Below, in pieces: positions 44,471 to 51,906 of a stretch of DNA of 64,000 bases. Under the pieces are notes generated by a model that did not search any database, had not been told where the DNA came from, and was given only the letters and a program-made list of their open reading frames with translations. Within the stretch, counting starts at the first letter, position 1; each line of letters begins with the position of its first letter. The position numbers were made by a program, and so were the translations under genes. Source of the stretch: CBDFLD01 sp965249005 (GTDB lineage Bacteria > Acidobacteriota > UBA6911); assembly GCA_965249005.1 (NCBI GenBank), contig CBDFLD010000020.1, positions 310,001 through 374,000 on the forward strand, given 5' to 3'.

Positions 44471-45199
44471 CTACTTCGAAGGCAGCTTGCGCAGGATGGC
44501 GGACATCCAGTCCGTAGGGGCTTCCTCGACCGATTTACACATGCGGTGCTGCCACCATTCGGACACGAGTATCAGGTCGCTCCTTTCATAACGGTGTTCG
44601 ACGATCTTGTAGCTGTTGAGACGGTAAAGAACAACATCCAAGGGAAAATTGACATCCGTGGCGCTGGTGCGGGTAGCGTCGAATGCGAGGTATCCAATCT
44701 TCAGCGCCAGGTCCACGGAAGTTTCATAACGGAGTGCGCGATCCAGCAGCGGCTTGCCGTAGCTGGACTCACCGATTGCATAGTAAGGGGTGCCCCGGCC
44801 CACCTCAACCCAGTTCCCCTGGGGATAAAGCAGATACAGCTTGTGCTCTCGATCGTCCTCGAGCTGTCCCCCGACAATGGAATACAGGTTGAAGGGCAAA
44901 CCGACCTCCTCCAGCGCGTCCTTGTCTTCCGCCGAAACCCGGCGAACTTGCTCAGCGAATGCATTGACTGCCTTGTACAGCTTGTTGAAGCCCTCCTCGT
45001 TTTCAAGGACTTCGTTGAAGTAAGTCAGCGCCTTGTCGCGTGCGGAGCGCAGGCCCGAGGTCATGAGAAACATGGAGTGGCGCCCATGTTGATGGATCGT
45101 GACCTTTCTGGCTGTGATGTGCTCGTTTCCGCTGGTGACACGAGTATCTGCAATGCCGACCAGTCCCTCCTGGATTTTCATCGCTACGCAAAACGTCAT
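44471..45199 (-). CDS. Anbu, proteasome-like peptidase
   Basis: A 242-aa protein of the ancestral beta-subunit (Anbu) family, a proteasome-fold peptidase. It starts MTFCVAMKIQEGLVGIADTR, where Thr2 would be the exposed nucleophile after Met removal and Asp-Thr-Arg matches the family; GLRSARDKALTY and RTSATDVNFPLDVVLY follow. Length is typical. It overlaps the alpha-E gene by 4 nt and is followed 12 nt later by the transglutaminase. Anbu assembles into open rings; its substrates are not established, but gene linkage suggests it degrades products of the ATP-grasp/alpha-E system. Confidence 0.92.
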   Translation of the reverse strand: MTFCVAMKIQEGLVGIADTRVTSGNEHITARKVTIHQHGRHSMFLMTSGLRSARDKALTYFNEVLENEEGFNKLYKAVNAFAEQVRRVSAEDKDALEEVGLPFNLYSIVGGQLEDDREHKLYLLYPQGNWVEVGRGTPYYAIGESSYGKPLLDRALRYETSVDLALKIGYLAFDATRTSATDVNFPLDVVLYRLNSYKIVEHRYERSDLILVSEWWQHRMCKSVEEAPTDWMSAILRKLPSK

Positions 45200-46179
45200 T
45201 CAGCCGGTCTCCTACTGGTTGAAGCGTAATCGACGGCAGGCGTGGCGAAAAAGGTCTCGTGAACGGCGCGCCCCAAGTCGCTGAGCTTCTGCTGAAAAGC
45301 ATCTAGATATTCGTGCAAGCCCCTGGAGATGATTTCATCTACATCACTGTAGTCCAGTTCGGCGCGAAGCCGCCCAAGGGACTGCTCGGCATGGTTGCGG
45401 AAACTGCCGGGTTCCGTTCCGGTGACGGCATGCAGCGATTCCTCCGCCTTGATGAGGCAGTAGCGCATCGCCCTCGGAAACTCACGATCCAGGATCAGAA
45501 ACTGCGCGACGTCACGTGGCACGATACGATGAAACCGCTTGCGATACATTTCCAGGGCGCTCGCGGACTTGAGCAAGGCACCCCACTGAAGCGTATCGTA
45601 TGGGGACCCGACGTACTCGACCTCCGGTAACAGGATGAAATACTTTACGTCCAGGATTCGCGAAGTCTTGTCGGCGCGCTCAATGAGCCGGCCTATGCGC
45701 AAGAAGTGCCACGCCTCGCCATGCGACATGGTCGCGTCGGTAGTGCCGAAGAACAGATGACAGGCCTTCTTGAAGTGGCTGAAGAATCCGGCGGGATCAT
45801 AGGAGACCCTCCCCGATGCCTGGGCGTCCCGCAACATCAGATACGAACGGTTGATCTGTTCCCACATCTCCGAAAAAACAACCTCCCGGATCGTGCGTGC
45901 GCGTTCCCGCGCCGACTTCATACAGGAAAAAATCGAATTCGGGTTCTTCTTGTCAAAGGTGAGAAACTCGATCACGTTGGCACGCGTTGCTTCATGATAG
46001 CGCTGCGCGAAGGCTTTGTGGTCCCCCGTGGTATTCACCAGGGCGGACCATTGAGTTGCCGTCGGGATCGGAAAATCCAGCATGAGGTTCATGTTGACAT
46101 CAATGAAACGAGCGACGTTCTCCGCCCGCTCGACGTAGCGGCCCATCCAGTGAATCGAGTTGGCAACGCGGCTCAACAT
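45196..46179 (-). CDS. Alpha-E domain protein
   Basis: A 327-aa protein of the alpha-E (DUF403) family, all helical with many acidic residues. The hallmark N-terminus MLSRVANSIHWMGRYVERAE and NVARFIDVNM is intact, as are REVVFSEMWEQINRSYL and FLRIGRLIERADKTSRILD. Its biochemical role is not known; it always accompanies the circularly permuted ATP-grasp protein and transglutaminase, and may complex with them in peptide or amide bond formation. It starts 64 nt after the ATP-grasp gene; a heptanucleotide repeat block fills part of that gap. Confidence 0.92.
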   Translation of the reverse strand: MLSRVANSIHWMGRYVERAENVARFIDVNMNLMLDFPIPTATQWSALVNTTGDHKAFAQRYHEATRANVIEFLTFDKKNPNSIFSCMKSARERARTIREVVFSEMWEQINRSYLMLRDAQASGRVSYDPAGFFSHFKKACHLFFGTTDATMSHGEAWHFLRIGRLIERADKTSRILDVKYFILLPEVEYVGSPYDTLQWGALLKSASALEMYRKRFHRIVPRDVAQFLILDREFPRAMRYCLIKAEESLHAVTGTEPGSFRNHAEQSLGRLRAELDYSDVDEIISRGLHEYLDAFQQKLSDLGRAVHETFFATPAVDYASTSRRPAE

Positions 46180-46184
46180 AGAGG

Positions 46185-46211
46185 CGCTTTCCGCTTACCG
46201 CTGTCCGTCTT
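46185..46211. repeat. Heptanucleotide repeat block
   Basis: On the minus strand it reads ACGGACA-GCGGTAA-GCGGAAA-GCGCC, four imperfect units of 7 nt, directly upstream of the alpha-E gene start. Similar blocks occur at 51759-51784 and 54008-54038. Confidence 0.6.
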
Positions 46212-46243
46212 TTTTCTTGAGACCCACTTGGGCCCTTTCTTAG

Positions 46244-47677
46244 CTAACTGTCGATGACCCAGGTGTCTTTGCTTCCGCCGCCCTGGGAGGAATTGACAAC
46301 CAGGGATCCTTTTCTCAATGCGACGCGGGTCAAACCGCCCGGGAGGACGTAGATATCCTCTCCGTAAAGGATATACGGCCGAAGATCCACGTGTCTTCCC
46401 TCGGCCTGGTCGTCCACGACAACGGGAACGCGTGACAGCGCGAGGGTCGGCTGAGCAATATAGTCGCGCGGATTGGCCCGGATGCGATCGGCGAAGGCCT
46501 CTCGCTCTCGCTTGGTGCACTGTGGCCCGACCAGCATGCCGTATCCGCCCGATTCGTTCGCCGATTTGACGACCAGCTGGTCGAGATTATCGAGAACGTA
46601 GCGCCGGTCGTCGTCGTCCCAACAAAGATAGGTGGGAACATTCGGCAGAATGGGGTCTTCGCCGAGGTAGTGCCGGATCATCTGGGGTACGTAGGCGTAA
46701 ATAGCCTTGTCGTCCGCGATGCCGGTGCCCGGCGCGTTGGCCAGCGCAACCCGTCCTGCTCTGTAGACCTCCATCAATCCGGGGACACCGAGAAGAGAAT
46801 CAGGGCGAAACGCGTAGGGATCCAAAAATTCGTCGTCGATGCGCCGATAGATCACATCTACGCGCTGGAGTCCCTTTGTCGTGCTCATCATGACAAATCC
46901 TTCGGACACGGTCAGGTCGTGTCCCTCGACCAGCTCGACCCCCATCTCTCGAGCAAGAAAGGAATGCTCGAAGTAGGCCGAATTGGCGATTCCCGGGGTT
47001 AGCACGACAACGGTTGGAGAATCGACTCCAGCCGGAGCGAGATACTGCAGCGTGTCGAGAAGCCGGCTGGGATAGTCTTCCACCGGGCGAACGCGGGATG
47101 CTTCGAAGACCCTGGGGAAAGTGCGCTTTAGCAGTTGACGGTTCTCGATCACGTAGCTTACCCCCGAAGGACAACGAAGGTTGTCTTCGAGAACATAGAG
47201 CTGCCCATCGGCGTCACGAACGAGGTCTGTGCCGGTAACATGGCACCAGATACCGTGCGGCGGTTCGAGCCCCACGCACTGCGGGCGAAAGGACTGTGCC
47301 GATTGAATCAAGTGTTCCGGGATAACTTTATCCCGGACTATTTTCTGATCGTGATAGATGTCTTCGATGAAGCTATTCAACGCGAAGATGCGTTGGCGCA
47401 GGCCCTTCTCGATGCGTTGCCAGTCGTCCGCCTCTACTATTCGGGGGATGATGTCGAATGGCCAGACCTTCTCGGTGCCCTCTTCGTCGCCGTACACGGC
47501 AAACGTGATTCCCATGTTGGTCAGCGCCGCCTCGGCAGCGCGCTGGCGGCGAAGCAAATCGCCCGGAGGCAGCTCTTCTAGATGCTTGATCAGCCGCGCC
47601 GCGCCCGGTCGAGGCTTTGCGGGAGCCTCGAACAGCTCGTCGTAGAATCCCTCTGTTTGATAGGATCCGAATTCCAT
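46244..47677 (-). CDS. Circularly permuted ATP-grasp protein
   Basis: A 477-aa member of the circularly permuted type 2 ATP-grasp family (DUF404/DUF407). Typical segments: FYDELFEAPAKPRPGAARLI, GITFAVYGDEEGTEKVWPFD, FRPQCVGLEPPHGIWCHVTG, VLEDNLRCPSGVSYVIENR, VVKSANESGGYGMLVGPQ and ILYGEDIYVLPGGLTRVALR. Such enzymes join a carboxylate to an amine with ATP, by prediction a peptide-like ligation. It is the first gene of the ATP-grasp/alpha-E/Anbu/transglutaminase set. I set the start at ATG 47677; a TTG 13 codons upstream is also possible. Confidence 0.92.
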   Translation of the reverse strand: MEFGSYQTEGFYDELFEAPAKPRPGAARLIKHLEELPPGDLLRRQRAAEAALTNMGITFAVYGDEEGTEKVWPFDIIPRIVEADDWQRIEKGLRQRIFALNSFIEDIYHDQKIVRDKVIPEHLIQSAQSFRPQCVGLEPPHGIWCHVTGTDLVRDADGQLYVLEDNLRCPSGVSYVIENRQLLKRTFPRVFEASRVRPVEDYPSRLLDTLQYLAPAGVDSPTVVVLTPGIANSAYFEHSFLAREMGVELVEGHDLTVSEGFVMMSTTKGLQRVDVIYRRIDDEFLDPYAFRPDSLLGVPGLMEVYRAGRVALANAPGTGIADDKAIYAYVPQMIRHYLGEDPILPNVPTYLCWDDDDRRYVLDNLDQLVVKSANESGGYGMLVGPQCTKREREAFADRIRANPRDYIAQPTLALSRVPVVVDDQAEGRHVDLRPYILYGEDIYVLPGGLTRVALRKGSLVVNSSQGGGSKDTWVIDS

Positions 47678-47832
47678 GGTTGGCGCAAGCTCCGGGGATT
47701 GCCCCCTCCCCTCCAATTATAGGACAAATCAAGCGACAAATCGTAGAGGTGATTGGACATCGAGGACAGATTCCTCGCCCTCCGTATCGGCGGGATTTCC
47801 GGTCAGCGTAATACGAAAGTACTAGCAGGGGC

Positions 47833-48855
47833 TCACGGTGTAGGCGCATCCTCGCGCAGCAGGCCCTCGGACTTCAGCTCGGACCAGAGATCGGGGGGAA
47901 TCGGATGCCGGAAGGTTTCCAGGTTCCGGCTCACATGCTCGGGTTGGAACGCTCCCGGGATCACGGCGGCGACACTGGGATGGCCAAATGGAAACTGAAG
48001 CGCTGCCGCGGCCAGCGGTACCCCGTGCCGGCCGCAGACCTGTTCCATCTGCCTCACCTTTTCGATGATCTCAGCTGGAGGGTCCGCGTAGTTGAACTTG
48101 GCGCCCGCGACAGCGCCGGTGGCCAGGATTCCGGAGCTGAACACCGCTCCGATGACAACCCCGACATTACGTTCGGCGCAGCGAGGCAACTCCAAGTCGA
48201 GAGTGTCGGTTTGCAGCAGCGTATACGGCATCGCGATCAGGAAGAAATCGATGTCGACCAGATCCAGGAATCGAGGCACCATGCCCATTTCGTTGATGCC
48301 GGCCCCGATCCCCTTGATCGAACGCGATGAGCGCAGCTCGTCCAGAGCCCGCCAGCCGCTAGTGACCAGTTGTCCCAGGTATGCCTGCACTTTCTCGATT
48401 GGCGCGTGATACATGAAGTCCAGGTCATGGACCAGAAGCAAATCGATGCTGGTCAACCCCAGTCGCTGTATGCTGTCTTCATACGAACGCATGATTCCGT
48501 CGTAGGAGTAGTCGAAGCGGACCTCGAATGGGAGTCCCCCGGTCCAGGGAGACCGGTCAAAGGTGTTCGGGTCGCGAGCGGGGCTCAGGATCCGGCCGAC
48601 CTTCGTGGACAGAATGAAATCCTGGCGATTGCGTTGGCACAGAAACCGTCCCAACCGATGCTCGCTCAGACCACGTCCGTACCACGGCGAGGTATCATAG
48701 AATCGGATTCCGCTGTCCCACGCCGCTGCCAAGGTCGACTGCGCGTCTTGCTCACTGACTTTGAGGAACAACTCTCCTATGGGTGCTCCGCCAAAGCCAA
48801 ATGCGCTCAGCTCGACTCCCGTCCGCCCCAATGTTCGTTTTGCACTTGGATCCAT
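47833..48855 (-). CDS. Aldo/keto reductase
   Basis: A 340-aa aldo/keto reductase of the D-threo-aldose/L-fucose dehydrogenase type. N-terminal RTLGRTGVELSAFGFGGAPI, catalytic Asp-Tyr in FYDTSPWYGRGLSEHRLG, Lys in STKVGRIL, His in LLLVHDLDF, and a C-terminal FQPEHVSRNLETFRHPIPP. NAD(P)-dependent oxidation or reduction of a sugar or aldehyde; exact substrate unknown. It lies downstream of the two GSA-aminomutase-like genes and 155 nt upstream of the ATP-grasp gene on the same strand, with a repeat hairpin in front of its start. Confidence 0.9.
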   Translation of the reverse strand: MDPSAKRTLGRTGVELSAFGFGGAPIGELFLKVSEQDAQSTLAAAWDSGIRFYDTSPWYGRGLSEHRLGRFLCQRNRQDFILSTKVGRILSPARDPNTFDRSPWTGGLPFEVRFDYSYDGIMRSYEDSIQRLGLTSIDLLLVHDLDFMYHAPIEKVQAYLGQLVTSGWRALDELRSSRSIKGIGAGINEMGMVPRFLDLVDIDFFLIAMPYTLLQTDTLDLELPRCAERNVGVVIGAVFSSGILATGAVAGAKFNYADPPAEIIEKVRQMEQVCGRHGVPLAAAALQFPFGHPSVAAVIPGAFQPEHVSRNLETFRHPIPPDLWSELKSEGLLREDAPTP

Positions 48856-48856
48856 A

Positions 48857-48947
48857 AGCTATGAGCTTTCAGCTATCGGCTATCAGCTTTCCGGCCTTCG
48901 GCCGGATCAGCTTTTAGCTGAAAGCTGACCGCTGATAGCTGATAGCT
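48857..48947. repeat. Large hairpin made of AGCTGAT-type heptamers
   Basis: Two arms built from 7-nt units (left AGCTTTC-AGCTATC-GGCTATC-AGCTTTC; right GCTGACC-GCTGATA-GCTGATA) fold around a central GGCC-TTC-GGCC turn near 48892-48904. It occupies nearly all of the 94 nt between the aminotransferase stop and the reductase start. Confidence 0.75.
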
Positions 48948-48949
48948 TT

Positions 48950-50299
48950 TCAAATTTTCCCCATGGCGCGGTCGGCGCGCTCCAGGGTGTCGGCGATGTC
49001 CTTTTTGGTGTGGGCACCGCTCAAGTAGTGTCTTCCGTCACTGCAAACCACAACCCCTTCGTCGGTGAGGTGGTAGACGTACTTGTGCAGCTTGTTGAAG
49101 TCGACGTACTTCTTGATGTCCGCCCTCGTGTAGATGACGTCCTGGTCGGAAAAGTTGAAAAAGAGTGCCGCTCGAGGTCCCTGAAGGATGGTCGGGATTC
49201 CTCTCCGCCGGCTGATTTCGCGGAGTCCGGTCCGAAGCTGCGCGTCCCGTTCGTCCAGCCTCTTGTAGAAGGCGCCATCATCTCGCTCGAGGATCTTGAC
49301 GGTCGCCAGGGCCGCGGCCGTGCTTACCGGGTTTCCATTGAAGGTGCCTGCCCCGAGAACGCGTCTTTCCAGAAGCAGGTCCATGATTTCGGCCTTGCCG
49401 GCGACCATTGCAATCGGGGCGCCATTTGCCATTGCCTTACCGAAAGTCGCAATGTCGGGTGTGATCCCGAGTTCCGCCTGCGCGCCACCCAGGCCGAGGC
49501 GAAAGCCGGTGATGACCTCGTCGAAACCGAAGACGATCCCGTACTGAGCACACAGTTGTTGGACACGTTCGATGTATCCGGGACGGGGGGGACAGCATCC
49601 GCCGTTGCAGAGATAGGGTTCCATGGTGATCAGGGCCACTTCCTCCCCGTGTTTTTTCAGGACCTTCTCCAGAATCTCGATGTCGTTCCAGGGCACCAGA
49701 ATATTGTGCTCCAGAGCGTTCGGGGCTCTTCCCTCGGTCGTGAAGTAATCCCCTTCGAATTCCACCGGATTGGGATGGTTGACGGGATCGTCACTGGGCT
49801 TTCCACCCAGAACCGAATCCAACCAGCCGTGATAGTGCCCCTCGAAGCGGAGAAAGTACCGTCTCTTGGTATACGCACGCGCAAGCCTTATGGCCAACTG
49901 ATCGGCGTCGGTCCCGGTTACGCAAAAACGGACCTTATCCGCACAGGGGATGTGCTGGACGAGTTTCTTGGCGAGCTCGACCTCGAACTCGGCTTGCGCC
50001 TCGATGTGGAAGTACGGGAGCGTTGCCACCTGTTTCTGCACGGCTGCAATGTACTCCTCGTTTCCGTATCCAAGAATGCCGGGACCCGCTCCGCTCCAGT
50101 ACTCAATGTACTCGTTGCCGTCGACGTCCCAGAGGTGGCTGCCCTTGGCTCGGTCGAAGAACAACGGGCGGTCCAGCATTCGAACACGCAGGTTGCTGTG
50201 GGGACCCGCTGTGTACTTGATTAGTTCTTCGTGCAACTGCGCACTCTTGGTCGGTTTTTTCTCCACCATTCCTGGTCTTTTATCCGTTAGTCCCATCAT
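48950..50299 (-). CDS. GSA-aminomutase-like class III aminotransferase
   Basis: A 449-aa PLP enzyme similar to glutamate-1-semialdehyde 2,1-aminomutase. Seen: EYIEYWSGAGPGILGYGN, VRFCVTGTDADQLAIRLARA, RFEGHYHGWLDSVLGG, GIVFGFDEVITGFRLGLGGA (PLP ring Asp) and PDIATFGKAMANGAPIAMVA with the Schiff-base Lys. It has a close paralogue 113 nt upstream (50413-51732). Since hem genes are absent nearby, a non-heme amino-ketone or aminosugar reaction is as likely as tetrapyrrole synthesis. Start at 50299 has GAGGATACTCC before the ATG. Confidence 0.88.
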   Translation of the reverse strand: MMGLTDKRPGMVEKKPTKSAQLHEELIKYTAGPHSNLRVRMLDRPLFFDRAKGSHLWDVDGNEYIEYWSGAGPGILGYGNEEYIAAVQKQVATLPYFHIEAQAEFEVELAKKLVQHIPCADKVRFCVTGTDADQLAIRLARAYTKRRYFLRFEGHYHGWLDSVLGGKPSDDPVNHPNPVEFEGDYFTTEGRAPNALEHNILVPWNDIEILEKVLKKHGEEVALITMEPYLCNGGCCPPRPGYIERVQQLCAQYGIVFGFDEVITGFRLGLGGAQAELGITPDIATFGKAMANGAPIAMVAGKAEIMDLLLERRVLGAGTFNGNPVSTAAALATVKILERDDGAFYKRLDERDAQLRTGLREISRRRGIPTILQGPRAALFFNFSDQDVIYTRADIKKYVDFNKLHKYVYHLTDEGVVVCSDGRHYLSGAHTKKDIADTLERADRAMGKI

Positions 50300-50314
50300 T
50301 GGAGTATCCTCAAT

Positions 50315-50358
50315 TTCGCGGACGCCGCGAAGGTGGTCCGCTCACGGAGCGGTTTGAT
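50315..50358. repeat. Palindromes between the tandem aminotransferase genes
   Basis: TTCGCGGACGCCGCGAA (50315-50331) followed by CCGCTCACGGAGCGG (50338-50352), related to the GCTCACTCCGTGAGC and CTCGCGGAGCGAG pair at 4145-4203. Confidence 0.5.
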
Positions 50359-50412
50359 GTTTACACCGGTGATTCGCGTTCTCAACTCCTCTTTGTCAAA
50401 AAAGGCCGCTTG

Positions 50413-51732
50413 CTAGACCTTACTCATGGCTCTATCCGTCCGTTCCAGAGTTTCGCTGATATCGGCCTCGGTCAGCGCTCCTGAGAAATACCATCGGCCG
50501 TCTCTCCAGAACACGATTCCTTCGTCGATCATGGCGGTGGCGAATTTGGGAAAACGCTCCATGTCGACGAATTCCCGGATCTCGGCGCGGGTATAGAGAG
50601 CGTCCTTCTCGCAGAAGCTGAAGAACAACACCCCGCGTGGACCCTGGGTGATACAGGGGATTCCATGCCTGTGGGCAATTTCCCGCAGTCCCTTGACGAG
50701 AGCCTCCTGGCGGCGGTCGATTCTCGAATAGATGGCGGCGTTGTCTCGCTCGAGGATCTGGATATTGGCCAGAGCGGCTGCAATGTACACGGGATTGCCG
50801 TTGAATGTTCCGGCCCCGATCACCCTTCTTTCCAGCAGAAGATCCAGGATTTCCTTCTTCCCAGCCACCGCGGCAACGGCAGCGCCGCCGGCCATGGCCT
50901 TCCCGAAAGTCGCGATGTCCGGGGTTACCCCGAGCTTTCCTTGCGCGCCACCGAGGCCCATCCGAAAACCGGTGATGACCTCGTCGAAGCTCAGGACCAC
51001 TCCATATTCGGTACACAGTTCCCGGACCCGTTCCAGGTATCCGGGCCGTGGAGGGCAGCAACCGCTGTTGCACATGATGGGTTCCATGTGAACCAGGGCG
51101 ACTTCCTCTCCGTATTTTTGCAGCACCCGCTCCAGCACGTCCGCGTCGTTCCAGGGGAGGAGAAAACCGTCGGAGAAGGCGTGGGGCGCCCTTCCTTCCG
51201 TACCCATGAAATCTCCCTCGAACTCCTTGGGAAAAGGATCGTTGACGGGATCGTCGCTTGCCTGGCCTCCGATGACGTTGTCGAGCCAGCCGTGGTAGTT
51301 TCCTTCGAAGCGGATGAAATAGGGACGCTTGGTATGAGCGCGGCCGAGCCGGATGGCCAGCTGAACGGCTTCACTTCCCGTGGTGACAAAGCGGACCTTT
51401 TCGGCGCAGGGAACATGTTCGACTACCTTGCGCGCCAATTCGATCTCTGCGGGGATGAGTGCCAGACTGGGCAGGTACGGGAGGGTATCGAGCTGTTTCT
51501 TCATGGCCTCGATATGCTCCCGGTTCCCATAGCCGAGAAAACCAGGACCTGCCCCGTTCCAGAACTCGATATATTCCTTGCCGTCCACGTCCCAGAGTCG
51601 TGCCCCCTCGCCTCGTTCGAAAAACAGGGCGCGGTCGATCAACGGAATTCCGAGATTACTCTGAGAGCCCGGCATGTACTTCAGGGCTTCTTCATACAAG
51701 GCTGCGCTCTTGGTGGTCGAATAGGTGCTCAT
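50413..51732 (-). CDS. GSA-aminomutase-like class III aminotransferase, paralogue
   Basis: A 439-aa paralogue of the downstream enzyme with the same motif order: EYIEFWNGAGPGFLGYGN, VRFVTTGSEAVQLAIRLGRA, VVLSFDEVITGFRMGLGGAQ and PDIATFGKAMAGGAAVAAVA with the PLP Lys. The motif TTGSEA matches true GSA aminomutases better than TGTDAD in its neighbour, which hints that the two have different substrates. ATG at 51732 is supported by GGGAGG 6 nt upstream; the frame could extend 6 codons. Probably co-transcribed with the second copy. Confidence 0.88.
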   Translation of the reverse strand: MSTYSTTKSAALYEEALKYMPGSQSNLGIPLIDRALFFERGEGARLWDVDGKEYIEFWNGAGPGFLGYGNREHIEAMKKQLDTLPYLPSLALIPAEIELARKVVEHVPCAEKVRFVTTGSEAVQLAIRLGRAHTKRPYFIRFEGNYHGWLDNVIGGQASDDPVNDPFPKEFEGDFMGTEGRAPHAFSDGFLLPWNDADVLERVLQKYGEEVALVHMEPIMCNSGCCPPRPGYLERVRELCTEYGVVLSFDEVITGFRMGLGGAQGKLGVTPDIATFGKAMAGGAAVAAVAGKKEILDLLLERRVIGAGTFNGNPVYIAAALANIQILERDNAAIYSRIDRRQEALVKGLREIAHRHGIPCITQGPRGVLFFSFCEKDALYTRAEIREFVDMERFPKFATAMIDEGIVFWRDGRWYFSGALTEADISETLERTDRAMSKV

Positions 51733-51758
51733 CGTGTCCTCCCAGCGCACCGTTCCGG

Positions 51759-51784
51759 TGCGCTTTCCGCTAACCGCCCTCCGC
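51759..51784. repeat. Heptanucleotide repeat block
   Basis: Minus strand reads GCGGAGG-GCGGTTA-GCGGAAA-GCGC, 7-nt units, about 27 nt upstream of the aminotransferase ATG at 51732. Confidence 0.6.
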
Positions 51785-51906
51785 CACCTACATTCACAAG
51801 ACTCGTCGTCATCGGGCTTTTGCAGGATGGCCGTGCGAAGATATGGCTACCTGTATAAACCGTTTCTCTCGTTTCTGCAACACCGACGGTTCCGGGAAAG
51901 TCGTCG

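Noticed and set aside
49010..51858. Long plus-strand frames (about 400 codons each) opposite the two aminotransferase genes
   Set aside because: Both are shadows of class III aminotransferases; the two shadows resemble each other only because the real genes are paralogues.
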